From Daldinia sp. FL1419 (lineage: Eukaryota > Ascomycota > Sordariomycetes > Xylariales > Hypoxylaceae): DNA of 64,000 bases. Below the pieces are notes generated by a model. That model made no database searches. It worked only from the letters and a program-made list of their open reading frames with translations, and had not been told where the DNA came from. Within the stretch, counting starts at the first letter, position 1. Each line of letters begins with the position of its first letter. The stretch lies in contig MU623395.1 of assembly GCA_025201765.1 (NCBI GenBank), positions 1 through 64,000 on the forward strand, in the 5' to 3' direction. A program made the position numbers and the translations under genes. Of the stretch, positions 55,000 through 64,000 are shown piece by piece.

Positions 55000-57165
55000 C
55001 TACGACTCATTATCGAGGCTTCTCTTTCGTTTCTTTATATGGTCGTTACTATTCACCGCATTCCTAGCACGAAAGCCGTTAACATCTTGGAGTCCGTTAT
55101 CTTGCTTAGGGGGCCCTGTTGTGGCTTGGCCTGTCGTGGTGTCAAGTTCCTTGGCCCAGGCGATCCAGTCTCTTCTTCTATTCCTCCATAGATCACCCTT
55201 CCAAGTTCTCCAAGTCCGTCGACCTTCAAATGATTCCCGCAACTCTTGCTCATGCTGACCTAGCTGCTCCATGATGGATTCTTTGAAGTGGAAAGGTATC
55301 GATATCCCTTCACCTTTCGAGGGAATAGAAACAATTGAATTAAGGATCTTATTTCCATGTTCGGATGTGGCTAACTGAAATGAGTGAGATCGTAGCGCTA
55401 CGACTAAAGTCTTGTGGAAGGCCTTATTTCGCGATGGGGTTGACAACGCGTTAAGTAAGACGTAAGATGTTGGTGCCGATGATGTTGCGAGTTGAAGAAT
55501 GAGTTCTTCCGGAAGGGCAGATATGGACTTTTGGACTGTGCTAGAAGGATATCCAGGTATAGCAAGCATCGTTGTTACCAAGTGCGAGCCGTGTGACACC
55601 AAGGCTGAACGGCTTTTCTGGGGGAGTTCTTGATCCTTTTTGTCATCGGTTTCGGATGAATGTAGTAGACAAAGTTTAGGAACCAACAGCTTGGGGTCTG
55701 AACCGAGCGCTTCAATTAAAGCATTCGTTAAGCCCTCTATTTCGCTGCTAGCTTGGCGCGCTTGGCAACGCTCGAACAGGGTCTTGATTACGTTGAACCT
55801 TGACAGAGCAACAAGTTTGCTGATCTCCGGTAAAGTCTTTTCAACGGCGACAACTAAATCCTCTTTGCTGAGTCGATTGAGGACGCGAATGGCAGGGTAA
55901 GATGCGATATCGTTGCGCAAAAGGCTGTGGATCCGGCTTCCAAAGATGTGTTTATATAGAGCCTTAAAGACTCTTCCGGGGCAATGAGTAATAAGAGTCT
56001 CGAGAAGACGTGAGCCAATATGGTCATATAACATTGAATTGACAAAATCCGACGCCGGTGTAGTGGCGTCTTTTAAGGAAGCTGGCGCATCAGGTATAAG
56101 CTTCCATAATAATGCCATATCTTCGGAGTTATCATCAGCTGCTTTCGAATTGAGACTGATGTCTAGCTCCAGGAGGAGCTGTAGAACTGGATTTCCGGTA
56201 GGATGTGTCGCCAATACCCGAAGCTCTGTGGTGCTCAAGCTGGAAACCGAATCGGCTATAATCTTTTTTGCAGCTAGATTAAACGACATAGGCACAGCTC
56301 GTAATTGGGAATTTAAATTAGTTAGTCCATCAGATGTCCATGGGACTGATATCTTTTCCTTCTTCTTGCTGTGGATAAGAGACTTAGTCTGCGACTGCTC
56401 TAACGGGCGACCGGATAGAATGATTAGTAGCACCCGAAGAGTATGAGAAGCGAACTTGTCCGCAAGTAGATAGCCGAGGTGACCTTCGAGCTCATCAAGT
56501 GTGAGAAGAAACAATTCTTCCATATAAGGTAAGGGCTCTTCGTTCGGGTCCTCCTGATCTGTAGGAGCATCATCTCGCTCACCCCCAAGTTCCCTTGTAA
56601 CAATCGGCGCTGATTGTAAGAATAGGGTCTCGCAGCAATGGCTTGCAAAGCGGTGCTGGATGAGATTTAAGAAGTGGCTGCTAAACTGGCCGAATAACTT
56701 CTTTTTCTGCCTCGTGTTGGACATTAAAATTAGCCGTTCCATCAAACGTGAGCACGACTGGCTACACGCTAACTTAAGCTCCTTCCCTTGCGCTTCAGCA
56801 AAGACGCTTGCGAGGTATAATTGTCGTTCTTCTTGGGAGGGGAAGTCGTCTATGTCGAGCTGCTCGTCGACGGAACGAAAGTATTCCTGTTCCTGATCCG
56901 ACAGCATTCCAAAGAATTCGCGATCGCCTTGTGGCAAACCACCAATTTGAGGTTCGGCTTGATCATATTCATCTTGAAAAGCGGCTGGTTGGCGAGAGGT
57001 ACCATCTTCGCCATCTTCACCATTTTCACCATTTTCACCATCTTCGTCGTTCAAGCGTCGCCTTTTTGTAGTGTTGCTGACATCTTGAACCGCTAAAGCT
57101 TTTTCGCGTTTCTTCGCCTTTCGTTCATCTCGTATAGCCTGTCGTTTCGTTCGCGGCTTCGGCAT
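55000..57165 (-). CDS. NOP9: Nucleolar pre-rRNA-binding protein Nop9
   Basis: Single exon, 721 residues, the usual size. It is a Pumilio-like RNA-binding protein of the nucleolus needed for 18S rRNA maturation. The N-terminal part MPKPRTKRQAIRDERKAKKR is basic (nuclear/nucleolar signal), followed by an acidic GEN/GED repeat (57005-57050). It continues with FFGMLSDQEQEYFRSVDEQL, then Puf-like repeats: SCSRLMERLIL, HRFASHCCETLF, DKFASHTLRVLL, GNPVLQLLLEL, GSRLLETLIT and ATSEHGNKILNSIV. The tail is WKGDLWRNRRRDWIAWAKE then basic KKRKRSLDNES. The start at 57165 is the only ATG before the basic N terminus. Its 5' flank is interrupted only 98 bp upstream by an LTR element. Confidence 0.95.
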   Translation of the reverse strand: MPKPRTKRQAIRDERKAKKREKALAVQDVSNTTKRRRLNDEDGENGENGEDGEDGTSRQPAAFQDEYDQAEPQIGGLPQGDREFFGMLSDQEQEYFRSVDEQLDIDDFPSQEERQLYLASVFAEAQGKELKLACSQSCSRLMERLILMSNTRQKKKLFGQFSSHFLNLIQHRFASHCCETLFLQSAPIVTRELGGERDDAPTDQEDPNEEPLPYMEELFLLTLDELEGHLGYLLADKFASHTLRVLLIILSGRPLEQSQTKSLIHSKKKEKISVPWTSDGLTNLNSQLRAVPMSFNLAAKKIIADSVSSLSTTELRVLATHPTGNPVLQLLLELDISLNSKAADDNSEDMALLWKLIPDAPASLKDATTPASDFVNSMLYDHIGSRLLETLITHCPGRVFKALYKHIFGSRIHSLLRNDIASYPAIRVLNRLSKEDLVVAVEKTLPEISKLVALSRFNVIKTLFERCQARQASSEIEGLTNALIEALGSDPKLLVPKLCLLHSSETDDKKDQELPQKSRSALVSHGSHLVTTMLAIPGYPSSTVQKSISALPEELILQLATSSAPTSYVLLNALSTPSRNKAFHKTLVVALRSHSFQLATSEHGNKILNSIVSIPSKGEGISIPFHFKESIMEQLGQHEQELRESFEGRRTWRTWKGDLWRNRRRDWIAWAKELDTTTGQATTGPPKQDNGLQDVNGFRARNAVNSNDHIKKRKRSLDNES

Positions 57166-57267
57166 TGTGTATATTTCGGCGTAACTGTATCTCAGATTGT
57201 GAAATATATGGTGTTATTGTTTTGTGACTTGCGGCGCAAATAGTCAAAATAATTTTTTGAAAGGCCT
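57166..57267. other. Residual NOP9 promoter next to the gypsy element
   Basis: 98 bp plus the 4-bp GCCT target duplication (57264-57267). It is the only native DNA between the NOP9 start codon and the LTR, so NOP9 promoter elements either lie here or in the LTR. Confidence 0.7.
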
Positions 57268-57477
57268 TGTGCGTTTAGGTGGTTTCACCTGAAATTCGGG
57301 GCATTAATTATTATATAATAGCTAAGGCTTAAATAAGTCTGTACTGGTGATGAATTGATTGTATATTTTTTAGGAATTTATGTTAGGTTTGTGGCGTAGA
57401 TATTTATATTAAATTTAGTTTTAGGCGGTGTATAATTCTGTTAGGCTAGGTGGTTTATGTTCCTAGCAGGATCTATA
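57268..57477 (-). repeat. LTR of the gypsy element (3' LTR in element orientation)
   Basis: Pairs end to end with 62636-62845 over 210 bp with transition-type differences. On the plus strand this copy has lost most C but kept G (for example GTTAGGCTAGGTGGTTTATG against GCCGGGCCAGGTGG). Confidence 0.85.
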
Positions 57478-57493
57478 CCATTTTCCTTATTTT
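57478..57493 (-). promoter_or_regulatory. Polypurine tract of the gypsy element
   Basis: Sixteen bases, purine except for one T per side on the minus strand, directly abut the LTR at 57477. This is where a retrotransposon primes second-strand synthesis. Confidence 0.6.
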
Positions 57494-59566
57494 GAGATGT
57501 TTGTTTTTAAGTATTATATATGATTTTTTTGGTTAGTTTATATATTAATATTTTATTTATATTGTTAAGTGTGTAAATTTAGTTTTTTCTTGTTTTAATA
57601 TGTATTTATTAGTATATTATATGTTTTGTATTGGGTGTTTATTGTTGATGTAGGCTGGGAATAGGTTTGTGTTATTGTATTTGTTTTGTAATTTTATGCT
57701 TTTAGGATTTTAAATTTTGTATATATTATTTGGATGATAGTTTGTTACGGTTTAGGGATTATTATAATAAGGTTTATGTTTGGATGTTTGTTGGTGTATT
57801 TATAATATTTAGTTTTTGGGTGCATAGGTTTGTATTAAATCTTTTTTCTTTTGTAAATAAGTGTGTATTTGATTTTTGGATGATCTGATGTTATTAAATT
57901 GGTTATGAATTAATAGAGCCTTATGTTTTATAGTTAATTTGATTGCAAATGTCCTTTTTTCTTTTTTGTTAGTTTTGTGGTTATATTTGGTAAAATTGGG
58001 GGATTGTTGGAATTGTAATGGTTATGTATTAAATAGGAGGAAATAGTTATTATATCTTCTTTATTTTGGAGTATAATTATGGATTGTTAGTGTATGTTTA
58101 AGTAATTTAGTTGGGGAAGTTATAGATAAATTTATATGATATTTTTAAAATATAATTTGTTTAATATTTTTATTTACCTTTTTTATTTTCTTATTGGTTT
58201 TAAAATATAATAAAGTGATTGTTTTAATTATAAATCTATAGTTTTTAATTTATTGTTTAATGTTGTGATTTGTGAAATTATTTGTGTTATTATTAATCTA
58301 TTTTTGTGGGTAATTGAAAATATTATTAATTAATTTTAATAGTGGTATGTAATTAGTGAATAATATGTTTGGTATAATTATGGTTATGGTTTATTTTATA
58401 ATATATTTAATAATTATTAATATTATAATAATATATATTAATATATGGTTAATTGTTTATTTGGTTAGAGATGTAGGTGGTTGGATAGGTTGTAAATTGG
58501 ATAGTATAAGATTTGGTTTTTTTATTAATTGGTAATTAGGATATTCCATTATTACTTTCTGTATAATTAATATTAAATTTGGATATTAATATTCTTTTAA
58601 TGTTTTTTATTAGAATATTTTTATAATGGGATATCTATAATTTATATGTAATAAGCGTATATGGATTAATAGTTCATTATAATTTGGTACCTTTTGAAAA
58701 ATTATTGCTTTATAAGTTAGTCCTGTTGTATATAGCAGGTTATTAAGTGCTTGTTTATATGTTAAAATCTTATATAATTTATTTTTGTATGTTATAAAAT
58801 AATTATGAATCTATTCTTTTTTAAAATATAAAAATTATTTTACATTTAATTTCAAATATTTATATACTATTTATAAATTAAATTAATTTAATTTATATAA
58901 ATATTTCACAATATATTACTATTTTTTGTTAATTATCAAATGAAATTTAATATATATTATTTTTAATGGTTTAAATAAATAATTAATTAAGATGTTGGTT
59001 TTTCCTAATTTATAAATAATACATATATTATAATATTTAATAAAATTAAAAAAATATAAGATTTAAATTAGCTGCTTAACCTTATTACTAATCATTTTTA
59101 ATAATTTATAATTTATAATTACGATAATATTGCCTCTTTTAACCTAATAATATTAATATTACAATAAAAACATAATTCTAAACAATTTTTGCTCTTGTAC
59201 TAAATAGTGTTACTATATTACTATTAGAATTTTAAAAAAGTAAGTTATTAAATATAAAACCTATTAATTACCATATAAATAAAATTATAATAACATTATT
59301 TTTACATACCTTTTACTAATATTTAATTTTAATATAATAAATAATTTCTAATTAAATTATTATATTATAAATATAATAATAATATATTTATATATCTTAT
59401 ATTATATTTGTTTAACTTCCTTTATTAACTTAATTAATATATTTTTCTATTAACTTCCTATCAAAACTATCAACAATACAACAAAACATAAATACTTATT
59501 AATAAAATTCTTAAAATAATTTACAACATTAATAAATACTTATATCTCCATTATAATTTAAGATAT

Positions 59567-59614
59567 AGAATACTCCCAAATAACTGTAACCTTAACTAAA
59601 TCAACTTCAATACC
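59567..59614 (-). pseudogene. Relic of gypsy reverse transcriptase
   Basis: Sixteen in-frame codons, GIEVDLVKVTVIWEYS, matching the family pattern GI-VDP-KV-AI-EWP. Both flanks are stop-ridden. A short match, but specific to the family and in the expected strand. Confidence 0.65.
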
Positions 59615-62600
59615 TTATTCCAAAATAATAAAACCTAAAAATACACCTTTTTATATAAATAAAAGATTTTTTTTATTATTAATAAATATATTATAATCCA
59701 TTAATTATTAAAATATAAATATTACTTACTTATATAACTACTCCTTAATATTAACCTATATATAAATATTATTAAAAATATTTATTAACTATTTATAAAA
59801 TTTATTTAAAATTTTATTAATAAATATTTAAAACATTATTAATATATTAATCAATCCAAACAGCATAACCATCCATTTAAATATTTTAAACAATATTACA
59901 AACGCAATTTTTTTACAATCCTTTATATAAATATATAATTATTAAAAACTATTTTTTAAATTAATAAATACTATTTATTTATAACCTACTACTCTCTATA
60001 TTTAATCCCAAAAATTAAGTAATAAATGAACATTCTTCTTAATCCATTTATTCATCTTATAATAATTACAACAAAAATACTAAATTACATTTAAATTATT
60101 TTTCTTTAATATTATCATCTAACTTAAAACCTTTTTAAATATCAAAAGAAATGGAAATACCTATAGACTTTTACTTTAATATATAATTTTACCCTTATAT
60201 TTCTTAACAAATTCTTATAAAATTTATTTCTATCAAAGATTATATTATTATAGAAATAACTTAATTAATAGATTATTACCTATATTAATCTCATATTCTA
60301 TCTTAATTTGAACATTTACACAACATTTTAATAAATTAAATAATATTACAAACTTAACTTTATATTCTTATAAATATACTTAAATTTTAAAATTATCTAC
60401 TAATATATTCTTATATCATTTAACATATTTAAATATATTATTTATCTTATATATAATCTCTATTATAATATAAATTAAAAGATTTTATATAAATTTAATA
60501 ATTAGCCTACCCTTATATCCCATAAATTTTAAAGATTAATTCCAATATAATCCATTACAAAAAATATCCCATTTATAAAAGATTTTTTTACCAATAATAA
60601 AATTATTAAGAAATGTATTATTAAATATAACACCTATTAAAATAACAAAAATAATATTATAACCATTTCCAATCTTAAATTTACCATATATAATAATATT
60701 ATATAAAATATATAATCCTCCACCATTAATTTTAATTATAATAAATAAATTAAATAATTTATAAACTTACATTTTAATTATAAAAAATTCTAAAACATAA
60801 TAAAAAAAATATTTATAATTAAAAAAAACTAAAAAATTATAACCATTATATATATATATTTCAAAAACATTATAATTTTTATTATAACCTTCTTATATAA
60901 ATTTATTTTATTTTAATTATAATTTTTCACCAACATTCATTATCACCTAATAAATATAACATTCTTATTTATCTTTAATCTTAAAATAATTAAATAATTT
61001 TAATAATTATATTTTAAAGGATTTCTTATTAAATAAATTAATTTATATTTAATTATTATTTTTATTACCATTATCATCTATTATAACATATATTTTTTTA
61101 CCATTTTTACACTTTTAATTTAATATACCTTTAATTTATTTAATAAAATATATACATTTTTTATCATCTTTATACAATATACCTTTTAAAATAACTTTTT
61201 TACTTCTATTATTATTATTATAAAACTTCTACTTATAATCTCTAATTTAATAACCTTTTTTATAATATATATAATAAAATCTATCTTTAATTTCAATTAT
61301 ATAACCATCCTCTTTAACTACATAAATTTTTTTATTATTACTCTAAAGATCTAAAATAATAACTTTTTATACAATAATTAAAATAAATTTACATATATCT
61401 AACAACACTATTTTAATATTATTAAATTTATTTCAAATAATATCTAAAATATTCAATTCATAAAATAATACAATAATACCTTACAATTTAATTATAACTA
61501 CTAACATACCATAAATCTTACTTTCCACAACTATTTACACTACCATAATAATTCAATAAACTATTTCCTCCACCATTTCTTAAATAAATTATTTTAACAT
61601 ATGATTTTAATATATCTACCAAATATTAAAAACATATATATATAGGAAATATATTAATATTTTATAAATTTAAAATATATTACAATTTAAAATAAGAAAT
61701 TTATAAAAACTATTATATATATATTTTATAAAATTAATTATAATCTTATTTTAATAAAATAAAAAAATTAAAAATATAATAATTAAATTAAATAATATAT
61801 AATAAATATTAAAGATTTATATAATTACCTCTATAAAAATTAATTAATTAAACAAAATTTATTACATTTATTCAACAACCTACTAAAAATTTCCAACTAA
61901 TTTAATTAATATTTTAATTACCTATAATTTATAAAATACCAAAATTACTTTCAATTAATCTTATATATTATATAATTTATCAAACACTATATTATTAACC
62001 CATATTAATTTAAAATATAATAAGAATATAACCTTATTCTTTATTTCATAATAAAGAAAATAATTAACTTCTGCTATTAAAATAATATCAAACCACATCC
62101 TTTTAACTTTTCACTTTTATTAAATTATATTAATAATTAAAAAACTTATCCAATTAAAATTAATTTAACCATTTGCAAATTAATTTTAAATAACTTAATA
62201 CATTAAATTTAATATATTAATTTTACCTTTATCAACCACACTTTTACCCTTATTAAATTAATTAAACTTATATATTAATTAAATAAATTACATTTTTATA
62301 CAATTTTAAAAAATTTAGAAATTATTATTTTATATATAATTATTAATTATACTCTATATTATATCAACCATAATATTCAAATATTTATTTATAATCAATA
62401 TTATAACTTTTAAATTATAATTATTAATAAGGCTAATAAATAAGTTAATAACAATCCTGGAAAACTCTCCACTCTTATTTTCAAATATTATATTCAATTA
62501 TAATAATATAATTAAATAATAAAAATTTTTAATAAAATAGAAATATATTTTTTTTAATTATTCTTAATATATAAATATTTAAAAATAATTAATTAAATTA

Positions 62601-62635
62601 TTTACTTTAACAATTTACCAACATAAATAATTATT

Positions 62636-62845
62636 TATACATTTAAATAATTTTATTTAAAATTTAAGGTACTAATTATTATATAATAATTAAAACCTAA
62701 ATAAATCTATATTAATAATAAATTAATTATATATTTTTTAAAAATTTATATTAAATTTATAATATGGATATTTATACTAAATCTAATCCTAGGCAATATA
62801 CAATTCTGCCGGGCCAGGTGGTCCGTGCTCCCAGCAGGATCCACA
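62636..62845 (-). repeat. LTR of the gypsy element (5' LTR in element orientation)
   Basis: On the plus strand this copy has lost most G but kept C in its left part. The right 60 bases (CGGGCCAGGTGGTCCGTGCT and on) look unmutated. It is followed by the GCCT duplication. Confidence 0.85.
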
Positions 62846-63525
62846 GCCTCTCAGTCAAAAACGTTTGATAACGACCTTATCTTAGCGCAAATTAGTCTCT
62901 TGGCGCTAAGACCCTTATGCGGGTTGACCTTAAACTGCAGCTTTATGTGGGGATTGCATCTAAGGTACTATACTATAGTAGGTAGGTACTTCTTGATACA
63001 ATTCGACTATCGTATTCGTAATTACATAGTGTATTAAGACTTGCTTTATGTTTACATGGGCAATTGATACTAAAGTGTTTACCAATTCCAATTTCTCTAT
63101 GGACCTTTGTTGGGCTAGTAGTGGATTATAGATAATAGTCCAATTTAGCTGGAAGGATTAGACTTGGTTGATATTATCTTGCACTTCTTAATTCAGGTCT
63201 ATTAGGTAGGTAGGTACCTAGGTACAATACCTTCTAAAGTATACATACAGGTACACTAGGTACTCAGTCAGGTACCCGATGGACAGATCCATTGCTTATG
63301 TCCCTGGATTATTATTGGTAAAATCGCAAGTTGGTCTCCTATTCCCAATTACTTGACACCTGCATCTATTTTTTATTTTTTATTTTTTATTTTTTTACCA
63401 GAACTTCAGCCCTATACAAGGTGATATTCTCTTTCAACTTTCTTAGTTGACAGGGATGATTCAAGCCGTAAGCATGGATATTATCCTGATTCTCCCTACA
63501 TCCATTTAAAATCAGCGTCTAGCTC
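62846..63525. other. Promoter region of the P450 gene
   Basis: Normal-composition DNA after the element, with a TAGGTACCTA run at 63203-63225. NOP9 and the P450 are transcribed away from the intervening retroelement. Confidence 0.55.
63203..63225. repeat. TAGGTACCTA-type palindromic run
   Basis: Reads TAGGTAGGTAGGTACCTAGG, another member of the dispersed set. Partial TAGGTAC copies follow to 63280. Confidence 0.75.
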
Positions 63526-64000
63526 ATGGATACGCAGTGTTCTTCTCCTTTTGGTCAATCACTTCCGGTGTCTTGGGTATTAGCCCAGCTTCTTCGTAAC
63601 GCTATGGATTTCCTCCGGCAGCTCTTGAATGCCGGTGGCGGTTTCTTGCTAGCCGTGGTGGTTGTACGAATCATTACATTTGTATCCGAGTTTTGGCGTT
63701 GTAGAAGCCTCATGAAAAGGTTGAAAGAGCTGGGAAAGGTGAGCCTACTCCCTTCTCTACACAACGAAACCTATTCATAAATTAATATATTCGTAGCCAA
63801 TGCCTGAACACAGCACTCTCTTAGGTCATATTCTTGCAGCCAAGACTGCAGCGGACGAGCTCCCACCAGGTGCGCATAGTACTTATATTCTTGATCGAAT
63901 AGCTAGGAAACTTGATGGGAGAAACGGGCCACCAGCGTACTATTTTGATAGCTTCCCTGTGAGTGTTCCTATGCTTATGGTGAGGGATCCTTATATCTCC
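63526..64000 (+). CDS. Cytochrome P450, N-terminal part (runs off the window)
   Basis: Exons 63526-63738 and 63797-64000 (open at the window edge). The N-terminal membrane anchor GGGFLLAVVVVRIITFVS is followed by a basic stretch (RCRSLMKRLKELGK). Across the 58-nt intron comes PMPEHSTLLGHILAAKTA, the P450 proline-hinge and LLGHI segment, then YILDRIARKL and PAYYFDSFPVSVPMLMVRDP, the start of the family's beta-1 sheet. The haem-binding Cys region is outside the window. An internal ATG at 63604 is an alternative start and would still keep the anchor. Family subgroup and substrate cannot be assigned. Confidence 0.85.

Larger units (their letters stand above)
57268..62845 (-). mobile_element. RIP-degraded Ty3/gypsy LTR retrotransposon
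   Basis: Direct LTRs of 210 bp lie at 57268-57477 and 62636-62845. They begin TGTGCG/TATACA and end ATA/ACA, with target duplication GCCT at 57264-57267 and 62846-62849. Differences between the LTRs are almost all transitions. A minus-strand relic at 59567-59614 reads GIEVDLVKVTVIWEYS, the gypsy reverse-transcriptase motif that precedes the RNase H region. A purine tract (minus strand AAAATAAGGAAAATGG, 57478-57493) directly adjoins the 57268-57477 LTR, marking it as the 3' LTR. Both features fix orientation as minus. Confidence 0.88.

Noticed and set aside
57478..62635. Short frames and homopolymer tracts as genes within the gypsy element
   Set aside because: All stop-ridden remnants of the polyprotein. 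No separate gene can be supported.
1..64000. CRISPR arrays, bacterial operons, riboswitches
   Set aside because: The genome is eukaryotic. No array of direct repeats with unique spacers is present.

Overview
The window is nuclear DNA of a filamentous ascomycete (Pezizomycotina, probably Sordariomycetes; the class is a guess). The basis is compact genes with short GT-AG introns and internal branch sites, fungal families (SAGA Spt7, Nop9, DUF2306, But2 C-terminal, DUF6536, fungal NLR), and two AT-rich blocks with the transition-only decay expected of repeat-induced point mutation (RIP). Short palindromic runs built on TAGGTACCTA recur between genes.

Layout. 1-7140 is an AT-rich block holding a complete but RIP-destroyed Ty1/copia LTR retrotransposon (523-6739, minus strand, TSD AATAT) inserted into a tandem array of period 158. 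9368-12943 holds cytosolic serine hydroxymethyltransferase and an omega-class-like glutathione transferase. 14195-20072 is an accessory patch: a secreted But2-domain protein, a DUF6536 relic, a secreted SnoaL-like protein, and a tandem pair of single-pass membrane proteins of which one copy is a pseudogene. 21866-25317 holds an MFS sugar transporter and a DUF2306 membrane protein. 27003-28894 is a decayed NACHT-type NLR. 30581-32374 is a second MFS sugar transporter. 33151-36742 is SPT7. 38478-41723 holds a VanZ-like protein and a PLP-dependent decarboxylase. 42941-43071 is a tRNA-Lys(CTT) gene. 43681-44685 is an HSL-type esterase. 44686-52210 is gene-poor, with a likely 235-bp TA-flanked MITE and one small ORF candidate. 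52211-53421 is a conserved fungal protein, and 55000-57165 is NOP9. 57268-62845 is a RIP-destroyed Ty3/gypsy element (minus strand, TSD GCCT) lying 98 bp upstream of the NOP9 start codon. The last 475 bases begin a cytochrome P450.

Most striking observation: the tRNA-Lys(CTT) gene is interrupted in its T arm, not at the canonical 37/38 position, by 58 nt with the marks of a spliceosomal intron (GTAAGT, TGCTAAC, AG). Exact removal restores a perfect tRNA, and both internal promoter boxes stay intact. I know of no described tRNA interrupted this way.

The genes do not form an obvious biosynthetic cluster. Housekeeping genes (SHMT, SPT7, NOP9) alternate with transport, detoxification and secreted-protein genes. 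Decayed genes concentrate in 16-29 kb. All multi-exon models were built by hand from reading frame, splice sites and remembered family patterns, without alignments.
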